Below, piece after piece: positions 57,177 through 64,000 of a stretch of 64,000 nucleotides of DNA. Made by a program: the position numbers and the translations under genes. Source of the DNA: Castellaniella denitrificans (GTDB lineage: Bacteria; Pseudomonadota; Gammaproteobacteria; Burkholderiales; Burkholderiaceae_B); the NCBI RefSeq assembly GCF_027214045.1, contig NZ_JAPWHE010000005.1, positions 163,624 through 227,623 of the forward strand, written 5' to 3'. Positions within the stretch are counted from its first letter, which is position 1, and each line of letters opens with the position of its first letter. The notes below the pieces were generated by a model. That model was not told the DNA's origin. It worked only from the letters and a program-made list of their open reading frames with translations, and ran no database searches.

Positions 57177-58430
57177 ATGAAAATCGCGGTTTTCGGCGCG
57201 GGCGTCATCGGGGTGTCCAGCGCGTGGTGGCTGGCGCGCGCCGGCCACGAGGTCGAGGTCGTCGAGCGCCGCGCGGGCGCGGCCCTGGAGACCAGCCGGG
57301 CCAACGGCGGCCAGATCTCCGTCTGCTACGCCGAGCCCTGGGCCAGCGCGCACACCCTGCGCAAGGTCATGCGCTGGATCGGACGGTCGGATGCGCCGCT
57401 GCGCGTGTCGCCGCGCCTGGATCCCCGGCAATGGCTGTGGTGCGCGCGCTTCCTGAACGAATGCCGCGCGCCACGCTTCGCGGCGAATCTGCGCGCCATG
57501 GCGACCCTGGCGCTATACAGCCGCGCCACGCTGCGCGAACTGCGGACGGGCCTGGGCATCGAGTATGACCACCTGGAGCGCGGCATCCTGGCTTTCTACC
57601 GCGATCCGCGCGAATTCGAGTACGCCCGGGCCAGCGCCGCGAAAATGCGTGAACTCGGCGTGGACCGGCGCATCGTCGACGCGGCCGAGGTCCTGCGCAT
57701 CGAGCCGGCCCTGGCGGCGTCCCGATACCCGATCGTGGGCGGCGATTTTACGGCGGACGATGAATCCGGCGACGTGCATCTGTTCACGCGCGCCCTGGCC
57801 GAACGTGCACGGGACGCGGGCGTGACCTTCCGCTACGGCACCCGGGTCAACCGGCTGGTGCCTGTGGACGGTCGCATTTCCGTGGCCGAACTGATCGAGC
57901 CCGACGGCTATTTCCGTCCTTTGCAGGCCGACGCCTATGTGCTGGCACTGGGCAGCTTCACGCCGGAGCTGACGGCGCCGCTGGGCCTGTCCTGCCCGGT
58001 CTGGCCGGCCAAGGGCTATTCCGCGACTTTTCGCCTGCGCGATCCGGACGCGGCGCCCATGGTCAGCCTGGTGGACCAGGAGGCCAAGATCGTCTTCTCG
58101 CGCCTGGGTGACCGGCTGCGCATGGCGGGCACGGCCGAGATCGGCGGCTATTCGCGCGTCCTGGACACCGCTCGTTGCAATCGGCTGGTCGAGCAGGCCC
58201 GCGACTTGTTCCCAAGCGCCCTCGATTTTGATAACGTTCAGTTCTGGTCCGGCCTGCGCCCCACGACGCCTTCCAACGTCCCCCTCATTGGCCGTACCCG
58301 GATACGCAATCTCTACCTGAACACGGGCCATGGCAGCCTCGGCTGGACCATGGGGGCGGGTTCCGGCAGGGTGCTGGCTGATCTGGTGTCCGGCCGGACG
58401 CCGGATATCGACTTTCCTTTTTTGGATTGA
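57177..58430 (+). CDS. FAD-dependent D-amino acid dehydrogenase (DadA-like)
   Basis: A 417-residue member of the DAO/DadA family with the FAD-binding start KIAVFGAGVIGVSSAWWLA and the C-terminal substrate region GLRPTTPSNVPLIGRTRIRN then GHGSLGWTMGAGSGR. It should oxidise D-amino acids to keto acids and pass electrons to the quinone pool. The ATG at 57177 starts directly with the nucleotide-binding strand. The ugpB-like gene follows six bases later. Confidence 0.88.
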   Translation: MKIAVFGAGVIGVSSAWWLARAGHEVEVVERRAGAALETSRANGGQISVCYAEPWASAHTLRKVMRWIGRSDAPLRVSPRLDPRQWLWCARFLNECRAPRFAANLRAMATLALYSRATLRELRTGLGIEYDHLERGILAFYRDPREFEYARASAAKMRELGVDRRIVDAAEVLRIEPALAASRYPIVGGDFTADDESGDVHLFTRALAERARDAGVTFRYGTRVNRLVPVDGRISVAELIEPDGYFRPLQADAYVLALGSFTPELTAPLGLSCPVWPAKGYSATFRLRDPDAAPMVSLVDQEAKIVFSRLGDRLRMAGTAEIGGYSRVLDTARCNRLVEQARDLFPSALDFDNVQFWSGLRPTTPSNVPLIGRTRIRNLYLNTGHGSLGWTMGAGSGRVLADLVSGRTPDIDFPFLD

Positions 58431-58436
58431 CTCATC

Positions 58437-59750
58437 ATGAATCTTGCTTTCGGTTCCGGCATGCCGCGTCCGGGGATGCGTGCTGTCTGGGCGCTCGTGG
58501 CAGCCATCGCTGTCGCGCCCGCATGGGCGGCCACCGAGGTGCCGGTCTGGCATTCTCTGAAGGGGCATAACGCCGAAGCCTTCCAGGACCTGATCAAGGC
58601 CTACAACCGAAGCCAGTCCGACATCAAGGTCGTGGTGCGCGACTTCGATACCCCGCAGGCGCTCGATCAGGCGCTGGGCGCCGCCGCCCAGTCCGGGAAA
58701 CTGCCCGCCCTGGCGCAGATCGGCGACAGCCACACCCTCGAGGACATCGCCCAGCGCAGCTACGTGCAACCGTTCCATGTACTGCAGAAATCCTCGGCGC
58801 TGAAGAACACGCGCTGGTTCGTTTCGCCGGACAATGCCTTCATCCACGATGCCAAGGGCCAGCTGATGGCCTTTCCGTACATGCTGGAAATCCCCGTCAT
58901 GTACTACAACCAGGACGCCTTCAAGAAGGCCAATCTGGTACCCGCCGTGCCGCAGCGCACCTGGATGCAACTGCAGGGCCAGCTCGTGACCATGGCCAAC
59001 AACGGTTCGCGCAAGTGCCCGCTGACTTCCGACCTGCCGGTGTCGATCAACCTGGAAAACCTGGCGGCGGTCAACAATCAACTCTTTGCCAGCGCCGACA
59101 ACGGCCTGAAGGCCAAGGGCCTGCCCAGCTTCTCCTTCGATTCCACCTATGTGCGCCACCTGGCCCTGATGATCAGCTGGGTGCGCTCCGAGATCATGGT
59201 GCGCCCGGATGCCGGCATGCGCTCCATCGAGCGCTTCGCCAAAGGCGAATGTGCCGTGCTGATGTCCAGTTCCGGGCATATCGGCGAATTCAACGATCGA
59301 CGCAAACTGGACTACGCGGTGTCCGGCCTGCCGTACTACCCCGAAGTCACCCGCAAGCCCGGCAATCCCTTCGTCAGCGGCGCCGGCCTGTGGGTCATGA
59401 AGACCGACAAGTCCGTTACACAGGCCACGGCCGCCTTCCTGGGCTGGTTGTCGCAGCCCGAGCAGGCGGCGCGCTGGTACCAGCAGACCGGCTTCCTGCC
59501 GCTGACCCAGGCCGCGTTCGACGCCACGCCAGCCAGCTACTATGCCAATCTGGGGCAATGGCGCGATCTGGTGGCCGTCTATAGCGGCAAGGCCGCCCTG
59601 ACGGCCCAGGGTTTCCGCATCCACAACTACCCGGCCATCCGTTCGCGTTTCCAGCAGATCCTGGATTCCGCGCTGAACGGCCAGCAGCCGGCCGTCACCG
59701 CACTGAATACGGCGGCGGTCGAGGCCAACAATCTGGTGCGCCAGCGTTAG
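58437..59750 (+). CDS. UgpB-like periplasmic substrate-binding protein
   Basis: A 437-residue extracellular solute-binding protein of the family-1 fold, closest in feel to UgpB (glycerol-3-phosphate/glycerophosphodiester binding). Signal peptide about 1-31 (VWALVAAIAVAPAWAATE). Motifs such as EVPVWHSLKGHNAEAFQDLI and PYMLEIPVMYYNQDAFKK are typical. No permease or ATPase genes adjoin it, so it is an orphan here or works with components encoded elsewhere. A GC-rich hairpin follows. Confidence 0.85.
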   Translation: MNLAFGSGMPRPGMRAVWALVAAIAVAPAWAATEVPVWHSLKGHNAEAFQDLIKAYNRSQSDIKVVVRDFDTPQALDQALGAAAQSGKLPALAQIGDSHTLEDIAQRSYVQPFHVLQKSSALKNTRWFVSPDNAFIHDAKGQLMAFPYMLEIPVMYYNQDAFKKANLVPAVPQRTWMQLQGQLVTMANNGSRKCPLTSDLPVSINLENLAAVNNQLFASADNGLKAKGLPSFSFDSTYVRHLALMISWVRSEIMVRPDAGMRSIERFAKGECAVLMSSSGHIGEFNDRRKLDYAVSGLPYYPEVTRKPGNPFVSGAGLWVMKTDKSVTQATAAFLGWLSQPEQAARWYQQTGFLPLTQAAFDATPASYYANLGQWRDLVAVYSGKAALTAQGFRIHNYPAIRSRFQQILDSALNGQQPAVTALNTAAVEANNLVRQR

Positions 59751-59760
59751 CCGGGCATGC

Positions 59761-59782
59761 CCGGGCGCGCCAGCGCGCCCGG
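59761..59782. terminator. Hairpin between the binding-protein gene and the convergent gene
   Basis: CCGGGCGCGC-CA-GCGCGCCCGG, a perfect 10-bp stem in the 63-base convergent gap. No T tract. A terminator is likely by position. Confidence 0.6.
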
Positions 59783-59813
59783 ACGGCCATTCACCGCGAA
59801 GGTGTGCTTCCGG

Positions 59814-60359
59814 TCACCCGTAATAGCGGTTGTAGGCGATTTCCGCCACGGTCAGCGCGGCGCCCGCCATCGGCACGCCGCTCAGTGCGACGGCGGCGCA
59901 CAGTTTTGCGCCCGAAAACAGCGCCTGCGACAGATTGCCTTCTTGCACGCCGGTATAGACCTTCGAGGCATTGACGAATGCGCCCGTGGCGCCCGTGGCA
60001 TAGGCGCCCAGCCCGCCGAGCATGCCGCCACCCGTCTTGGCGAGCAGCGCGACGCCGTTGAGCCCATGCGAAAGCGTCATCAAGGCATCTTTGTTGATGT
60101 AGCTGTCCGAAGACATCCAGCTCGAAAATGACGAGACGGCATTCTTGAGGCTCATCATCCCCATGCCCGAGTCCTTCGCGATGCCGACCGAACCCAGATA
60201 GTCTTGCACGGTCGTCTGATCGATACCGCACTGCTCGAACGCGCCCGACAGCATTGCCTGCAGGCCGCCGCCATCGCCGCCCGAAGACGACGGGATCGAG
60301 TCCTGTGACAGGGACGTGCCCAGCTGGATGGACGGCATCGGATTGCCTGGAATTTTCAT
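59814..60359 (-). CDS. Candidate type III secreted protein
   Basis: A 181-residue protein with no family I recognise. The N-terminal 45 residues are Ser/Gly/Gln-rich and polar (typical of type III signal regions), the middle is helical, and the C-terminal third has long glycine/alanine-rich hydrophobic stretches (about 108-176) that could insert in a membrane. It directly follows a CesT-like chaperone gene (15-base gap with AAGGAG ribosome site), the classic chaperone-cargo layout. The secretion role is inferred from that neighbour only; no apparatus genes are in the window. Confidence 0.6.
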   Translation of the reverse strand: MKIPGNPMPSIQLGTSLSQDSIPSSSGGDGGGLQAMLSGAFEQCGIDQTTVQDYLGSVGIAKDSGMGMMSLKNAVSSFSSWMSSDSYINKDALMTLSHGLNGVALLAKTGGGMLGGLGAYATGATGAFVNASKVYTGVQEGNLSQALFSGAKLCAAVALSGVPMAGAALTVAEIAYNRYYG

Positions 60360-60374
60360 GGCTTTTCTCCTTGC

Positions 60375-60866
60375 CTAGGCCCGGTTGAGCGTGTCGTGGG
60401 GGGGGTGCGGGGCGGTGCCGTCGGCGGAATCCGAGGTCTCGACGATGCGGTCGATATCGCGGCTGCTGATCGCAGCGGCCAGACTGTCGACATGTTCGGC
60501 GAATGTCGTGAATATGGCCATGAACGCGTCTTCCGTCCATTCCGGCTCGGCCGGCGTCCAGAACATGCGCAGGATCAGCGCATCGGTTTGCGGCACCAGT
60601 CCGATGAACCCCGTGCCGGACAGCCCCGGCGCCAGATTGACGGCCAACAGCGCGCGCAGCGTGCGGTCCGGCAGGGATCCGCTCTTTCCCAGCTCGCCAT
60701 TCAGCGCCACGCCGCGCGTGCCGGCCATCGGCTCAACGCCCACCAGGGCGCCTCCCTTGCTGCGCAGGGCGAATGCGCCGTCCTCGCGGATGCCGAGCTG
60801 GATGCCCAAGGCCTGTTCGATGCGTGTCCCCCACTGTCTCAGAGGAACGGACGATTCTGTATCCAT
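60375..60866 (-). CDS. Type III secretion chaperone, CesT/Tir class I-like
   Basis: A 163-residue protein whose fold pattern matches class I secretion chaperones of the CesT family: an N-terminal helix then DGAFALRSKGGALVGVEPM strands, a central LPDRTLRALLAVNLAPG helix (the LLxxNL motif), TDALILRMFW and a C-terminal helix FTTFAEHVDSLAAAI. Length and layout agree with the family. The AAGGA ribosome site precedes the ATG. It probably stabilises the protein encoded 15 bases downstream before secretion. Confidence 0.75.
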   Translation of the reverse strand: MDTESSVPLRQWGTRIEQALGIQLGIREDGAFALRSKGGALVGVEPMAGTRGVALNGELGKSGSLPDRTLRALLAVNLAPGLSGTGFIGLVPQTDALILRMFWTPAEPEWTEDAFMAIFTTFAEHVDSLAAAISSRDIDRIVETSDSADGTAPHPPHDTLNRA

Positions 60867-61062
60867 GTGTTTTCCTTAAGGTGAAATGGCGGCGAGACTT
60901 TCGCGATCCCGGAGCGTCAGTATCAAACCGGAAAATTTGGTTCCTTCCGCCGTTGCGCCCCGGGCGGGTTTTGTCCGTGCGTATTTCCCAGTCTGGCGGC
61001 CCGCGGCCTAGGGCGCCACCATGGGCGCCATGATTCACGACTAGGGTGTCGCGGGGGAAAAC

Positions 61063-62001
61063 ATGATCAGGCAATTGGGCGCGGGGTTGTTGCTAGCGGG
61101 TCTGGGGGGCTGCGCCATCCCGGCGGATGGCGCCTGGTGGCGCGACCTGGCGGGGCCTTCGCCGGCGCCCGGGATCTACCGGTTCGACTGGCGTATCGCG
61201 GGCGATCCGGCGCTGGCGCCGCTGCAGGTTTTCGACGACGGGCGCGAGACCTGGCTGCAGTATCCCGCCGGCCAGCCGGCGCCCGCCGTATTCGAGCGGA
61301 CCGCCCGGGGCGACCGGCTGTTGCGGCCCAAGCGGGACCTGGATTACTTGATCCTGCGCGGCGTGCCCGCACGGATCATCCTGCGCGGCGGCCTGTCCCA
61401 GGCCGAGGCCTGGCGCGCACCCGGTCGTTCTTCGACGCCGGACGACCCCTCGGTCACATCCGCCCTGCCAGCGGATGACGACGGCCTGGCCGTCGCGCCC
61501 CAAGCGGGTGGGGCGTTGGCCGATCAGGCGCCGCGAACGATGGACGCGGCATCGGGTGCGGCACCGCCGCTCCCCGCGCCGCACCCTCGGCCGGTCCCGC
61601 CTCCGGTTCAACCCGTGTCGCCAGCGTTCCCCGTTCGGGAGAATGACGGCGTGCCCGGACGGGGAGCCGTCCCGTCCGCGGTCCAGACTGTGACCGGCGA
61701 TCGCGGCGCATCCTTCGAGGTCACGCCGGCCGACGGCAACGTCCGGCGAGCGCTGGGGCGCTGGGCGCGCGTCGCGGGCTGGACCTTCGAACCGGAGCAT
61801 TGGGACGTCGATGCCGACATTCCCCTGGCGGGTTCCGCCGTTTTCGGGGACTCGTTCCGCCAGGCCGTGCGAGGGCTGCTGTCCGCCACCGAACTCGGCG
61901 ACCGGCCCGTCCAGCCCTGCTTCTACGCCAACCGGGTCCTGCGCGTCGTGCCGCTGGCGCAGCGCTGCGACCGGACCCGGGCGCCGGGGGCGGAATCATG
62001 A
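61063..62001 (+). CDS. Type IVb pilus lipoprotein with TcpQ-like domain (PilL-like)
   Basis: A 312-residue lipoprotein (lipobox LLAGLGGC, Cys17). An N-terminal domain (about 35-125) recalls the VirB9/TrbG-type beta domain (PAVFERTARGDRLLRPKRDLDYLIL), a Pro/Ala-rich linker follows (about 140-205), and the C-terminal ~95 residues (VTPADGNVRRALGRWARVAGWTFEPEHWDVDADI) fit the TcpQ secretin-assembly domain. It precedes the pilN gene with an ATGA overlap, so the two form a type IVb pilus operon. The family label rests on motif reading. Confidence 0.7.
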   Translation: MIRQLGAGLLLAGLGGCAIPADGAWWRDLAGPSPAPGIYRFDWRIAGDPALAPLQVFDDGRETWLQYPAGQPAPAVFERTARGDRLLRPKRDLDYLILRGVPARIILRGGLSQAEAWRAPGRSSTPDDPSVTSALPADDDGLAVAPQAGGALADQAPRTMDAASGAAPPLPAPHPRPVPPPVQPVSPAFPVRENDGVPGRGAVPSAVQTVTGDRGASFEVTPADGNVRRALGRWARVAGWTFEPEHWDVDADIPLAGSAVFGDSFRQAVRGLLSATELGDRPVQPCFYANRVLRVVPLAQRCDRTRAPGAES

Positions 62002-63176
62002 CGGCGCGCCGGCTGGGGCCGGCCGTTCTCTGCCTGTGCCTGGGTTTGTCCGGCTGCGCCCTTTCCGAACGTCTGCGCCGTGCGGCCGACGAATTCCGCC
62101 GGGCCGACGCCGCCGTGTCCGGAGAACACGGGCGGTTCGTTCAGGCCGCGACCGACGCCGACGCGCGCCGGGCCGCCCAGGACATCGACCGGCCCTGGGT
62201 CGCCGGGCGGGCGCAGCCGCTGGCGCGCGAACTGACCCTGCCCGCGCCCTTGCGGGCCAGCGTGCGCACGACCCTGCTGTTCGCCGACGGCACCGGCGAT
62301 TTGCGTCGGATCGCGCGGCGCATCGCCGCCGTCACCGGGATTCCGGTCCATGTGCGCCCCGATGCCCTGTTGCCGCCGGGGTTTTTTCTGCCGCGTCTGG
62401 CTGGTGGCGCGGGGCAGGGCGCGTCGGCCTCCGATCCGCCCGAGCCCTTCGATCTAGCCTCCGGCCCGGCGCCGCTGCCTCGCATCCTCGACCGCCTGTG
62501 CGCGCATCTGGGCGTGCGCTGGCGCTACGAACGGGGCCGCATCGAATTTTTTCGCACCGACACCCGGGTGTTCGACATCCAGGCGCTGACGCTGGACGCG
62601 CGTGTCCAGGCGTCCCTGGGACAGGGGCGGGACACGTCCGGCGGCGGCTTCGTCAGCGCATCCGGCACCCGTCTCAGCGGCGGGGATCAGGATGTCATGA
62701 AGACCGTCCGGGCCCGCATCGAGCCATTCCTGTCCCGGGCCGGCGTGCTGGTGGCCGAACCCGGCGCCGGGGCGTCGGTCGTCGTCACCGACACGCCCGA
62801 TGTGCTGGACCGCATCGCCCGTTACCTGGAGCGGGAAAACCGGGCACTGACGCGGCGCGTGCGCCTGGTCTTCGAAGAACTGACCGTGGCCTTGACCGAA
62901 CAGGCCCAGGCGGGCATCGACTGGAACCTGGTGTTCTCCGGAGCCCGCCTCGCCGCCGGACTGGCGATGCCGGCGTTGGCCGGCGGCACGGGCGGAAGGC
63001 TCGGAGTGGACATCGTCCAGGGGCCCTTCGCCGGCAGCGAGGCCGTCATCCGCGCACTGGGCGAGTCCGTCAGGCTGGTCCGTCGCAGCAGCGTGCCCGT
63101 TCTGGGATTGAACCGCCGGCCGATTTCACACGCGGTCCGCACCACCTTCTCGTACATCGACCGGATTGGTCACTGA
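61998..63176 (+). pseudogene. pilN: PilN-type type IVb pilus secretin, truncated at its 3' end
   Basis: An open frame of 392 residues beginning with a lipobox (LGLSGC). The middle contains secretin N-domain-like repeats and VRLVFEELTVALTEQAQAGIDWNLVFSG; the secretin (GspD/PilQ) core then starts and breaks off after VPVLGLNRRPISHAVRTTF and YIDRIGH. PilN proteins usually continue for about 120-180 residues through the outer-membrane barrel, which is missing. The break coincides with the first copy of a direct-repeat array, so insertion or recombination cut the gene. The truncated product is unlikely to form a pore. Confidence 0.75.
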
Positions 63177-63251
63177 CATTAAAGATCTGTTCCGTGACAA
63201 ATAGATCTGTTCTGGCGGTTTAGTGACAATAAGTTCTGTTCCAAAACGGAC

Positions 63252-63260
63252 TTATCCACT
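63252..63260 (+). other. DnaA-box-like nonamer
   Basis: TTATCCACT differs from the consensus TTATnCACA at one position. It lies between repeat copies 3 and 4. See the opposite-strand site at 63340-63348. Confidence 0.45.
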
Positions 63261-63339
63261 GTTTTGCAGTGACAATAAGTTCTGTTCTCCCTATGAAGAA
63301 GCGCGCGAGACTGCTCCTTCCTGCGAAAAAAACCTCGGG

Positions 63340-63348
63340 TGTGGATAA
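63340..63348 (-). other. Perfect DnaA-box nonamer (minus strand)
   Basis: On the minus strand TTATCCACA fully matches TTATnCACA. Together with the site at 63252 and the AT-rich 63361-63400 it favours an origin-like reading of the repeat array, but single matches also occur by chance. Confidence 0.5.
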
Positions 63349-63551
63349 CTTGCTGCTCTAGTGAAAATAGCTACTTATTAGATGTTGAATCAGCAATTTT
63401 TCCTATGTGGCTCTGTTACACACCCAATAGTGACAATAAGATCTGTTCCCAAAATCGTGAGTGACATTAAAGTTCTGTTCCCGTTTTGTGCGCGTGGCGG
63501 ATGCTGCCATCCAGGGAGCGACCTTATTGAATCTGGCTGTGGGGTCGGATC

Positions 63552-63923
63552 CTAGGGCCTGAGGTGAACTGAGGGCACCTCCCCGCGTTGTTTCGGCTTG
63601 TAGCGGCACCGTGGGAAGTTGGAGCAAGAGCGAAACTCCCCGTACGGCCCCGTGCGCAACACCAGCACGCCTTGCTTGCAGGCCGGGCAGACTTCCTCTT
63701 GAAGGACATCGCCTTCGGTATTGGTCAGTACTACGGCTCTGTCTTCCTCAAGCTCCCGAAGGAACGTTGAGCGTTGGCCTTGGATAGTAAACATTGCCAC
63801 GGTGCGCCGGGCCCGGGTCAGGGCTACATAGAACAGCCGGCGTTCTTCTCCCAAAGGGAAGGTGTCTCCCTCGGGCATAGCCAAGGCCAGCACCGGATCG
63901 TCGGTGCGGGTGTTGGGAAAGCT
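63552..63923 (-). pseudogene. 3' fragment of a UvrD-like helicase with topoisomerase-type zinc finger
   Basis: Only the C-terminal ~120 residues remain. EERRLFYVALTRARRTV is helicase motif VI of the UvrD/Rep/HelD superfamily, preceded in frame by SFPNTRTDDPVLALAMPEGD. A topoisomerase-type C4 zinc finger follows: CPACKQGVLVLRTGPYGEFRSCSNFPRCRY. The natural end is the TAG at 63552-63554. The 5' part is cut off at about 63924, where an insertion-sequence end seems to begin, so this is a broken gene. An ATG at 63893 could start a short product. Confidence 0.78.
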
Positions 63924-64000
63924 TGTATTGACCCAGTAAAAACCTGCTCAGGTGATAATTGAAGAGGAAATCACCATGAGCATAAAGATGGAAGACGAGA
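63924..64000 (+). mobile_element. Left end of an insertion sequence with the start of its transposase gene
   Basis: Homology to the helicase stops near 63923, and the next bases begin TGTATTGACCCAGT as IS ends often do. A reading frame starts with ATG at 63976 behind a good ribosome site (GAGGAA), reading MSIKMEDE to the window edge. The first residues recall the short first frame of IS3-type elements, but eight residues cannot prove it. The element continues beyond the window. Confidence 0.5.
63976..64000 (+). CDS. N-terminus of a putative transposase gene (runs off window)
   Basis: The frame MSIKMEDE... is open to the right edge. It is placed behind the ribosome site GAGGAA (63963-63969) inside the presumed insertion sequence. 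The identification depends on sequence outside this window. Confidence 0.4.

Larger units (their letters stand above)
63174..63481 (+). repeat. Array of six directly repeated ~19-20 bp motifs (transposon end or iteron-like)
   Basis: Six same-orientation copies: 63174-63193 (TGACATTAAAGATCTGTTCC), 63195-63213, 63224-63242, 63270-63288, 63431-63449 and 63462-63481 (TGACATTAAAGTTCTGTTCC). The consensus is TGACAnTAAG(A/T)TCTGTTCC; the first and last copies are one base longer. Between copies 4 and 5 an AT-rich stretch holds DnaA-box-like sites. Tn7-like and Tn5053-like transposon ends carry several such direct transposase-binding sites, and plasmid origins carry iterons; both are possible. No gene is recognised in the 375 bases 63177-63551. 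Confidence 0.85.

Noticed and set aside
63252..63348. Chromosomal origin (oriC) from the DnaA-box-like sites
   Set aside because: There is no dnaA, dnaN or rnpA gene nearby and only two boxes. A plasmid-like origin or chance matches are more likely.
63174..63481. CRISPR array
   Set aside because: The repeats are 19-20 bp with irregular spacing (2 to 142 bases), no uniform spacers and no cas genes nearby.

Overview
The window (about 64 kb, high GC, dense short-spaced operons) looks like the chromosome of a facultatively anaerobic betaproteobacterium of the Burkholderiales, most likely an Alcaligenaceae member (Bordetella, Achromobacter or Castellaniella-like). This rests on protein family content: ParE/ParC, Rho-TrxA, ClpB, GlnE and YhdP of that type, a fused PhaAB antiporter, and a denitrifier-style anaerobic gene set. 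No rRNA, tRNA or CRISPR array was seen.

Layout. 0-1.5 kb: end of an ABC transporter operon (ATPase plus NEW3-domain protein). 1.7-3.9 kb: tonB-exbB-exbD behind a Fur-box-like site. 4-5.8 kb: OmpR-type two-component pair. 5.8-8 kb: kup and a small secreted protein. 8.2-14.2 kb: six-gene Pha/Mrp monovalent cation/proton antiporter operon. 14.3-21.5 kb: an anaerobic block with hemN, a Crp/Fnr-type regulator, nnrS, a DUF2249 gene and ubiUVT (oxygen-independent ubiquinone synthesis), with FNR-type sites before hemN and ubiU. 21.6-29.4 kb: a four-gene cyclic-di-GMP signalling operon (GAF-PAS-GGDEF; PAS histidine kinase; REC plus YN-GYP; membrane GGDEF-EAL-REC). 29.5-32.3 kb: anaerobic ribonucleotide reductase, apparently split into a catalytic subunit and a separate 60-residue glycyl-radical polypeptide plus NrdG, behind paired NrdR boxes and an FNR box. 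32.5-39.4 kb: mixed small genes (MFS exporter, AraC regulator, DUF2249, glutamine amidotransferase, P450, a decayed sulfatase remnant, YefM-YoeB toxin-antitoxin). 39.5-59.8 kb: housekeeping genes (clpB, glnE, yhdP, gdhA, rho, trxA, parE, parC) followed by a ferredoxin reductase, an amino-acid dehydrogenase and an orphan binding protein. 59.8-64 kb: an accessory segment with a type III secretion chaperone and probable secreted partner, the start of a type IVb pilus cluster, and mobile DNA.

The genes tie together around low-oxygen life: FNR-type sites link heme synthesis without oxygen (HemN), quinone synthesis without oxygen (UbiUVT) and deoxynucleotide synthesis without oxygen (NrdDG), with NnrS and DUF2249 proteins for nitrosative stress and an encoded regulator of the same family that could act on these sites.

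The most unusual features are the split class III reductase with its layered FNR/NrdR promoter, the c-di-GMP operon with a degenerate YN-GYP domain, the T3SS chaperone/cargo pair, and the array of six directly repeated ~19-20 bp motifs with DnaA-box-like sites that begins where the pilus secretin gene is cut off. All identifications are by reading the sequence; no database search was run.
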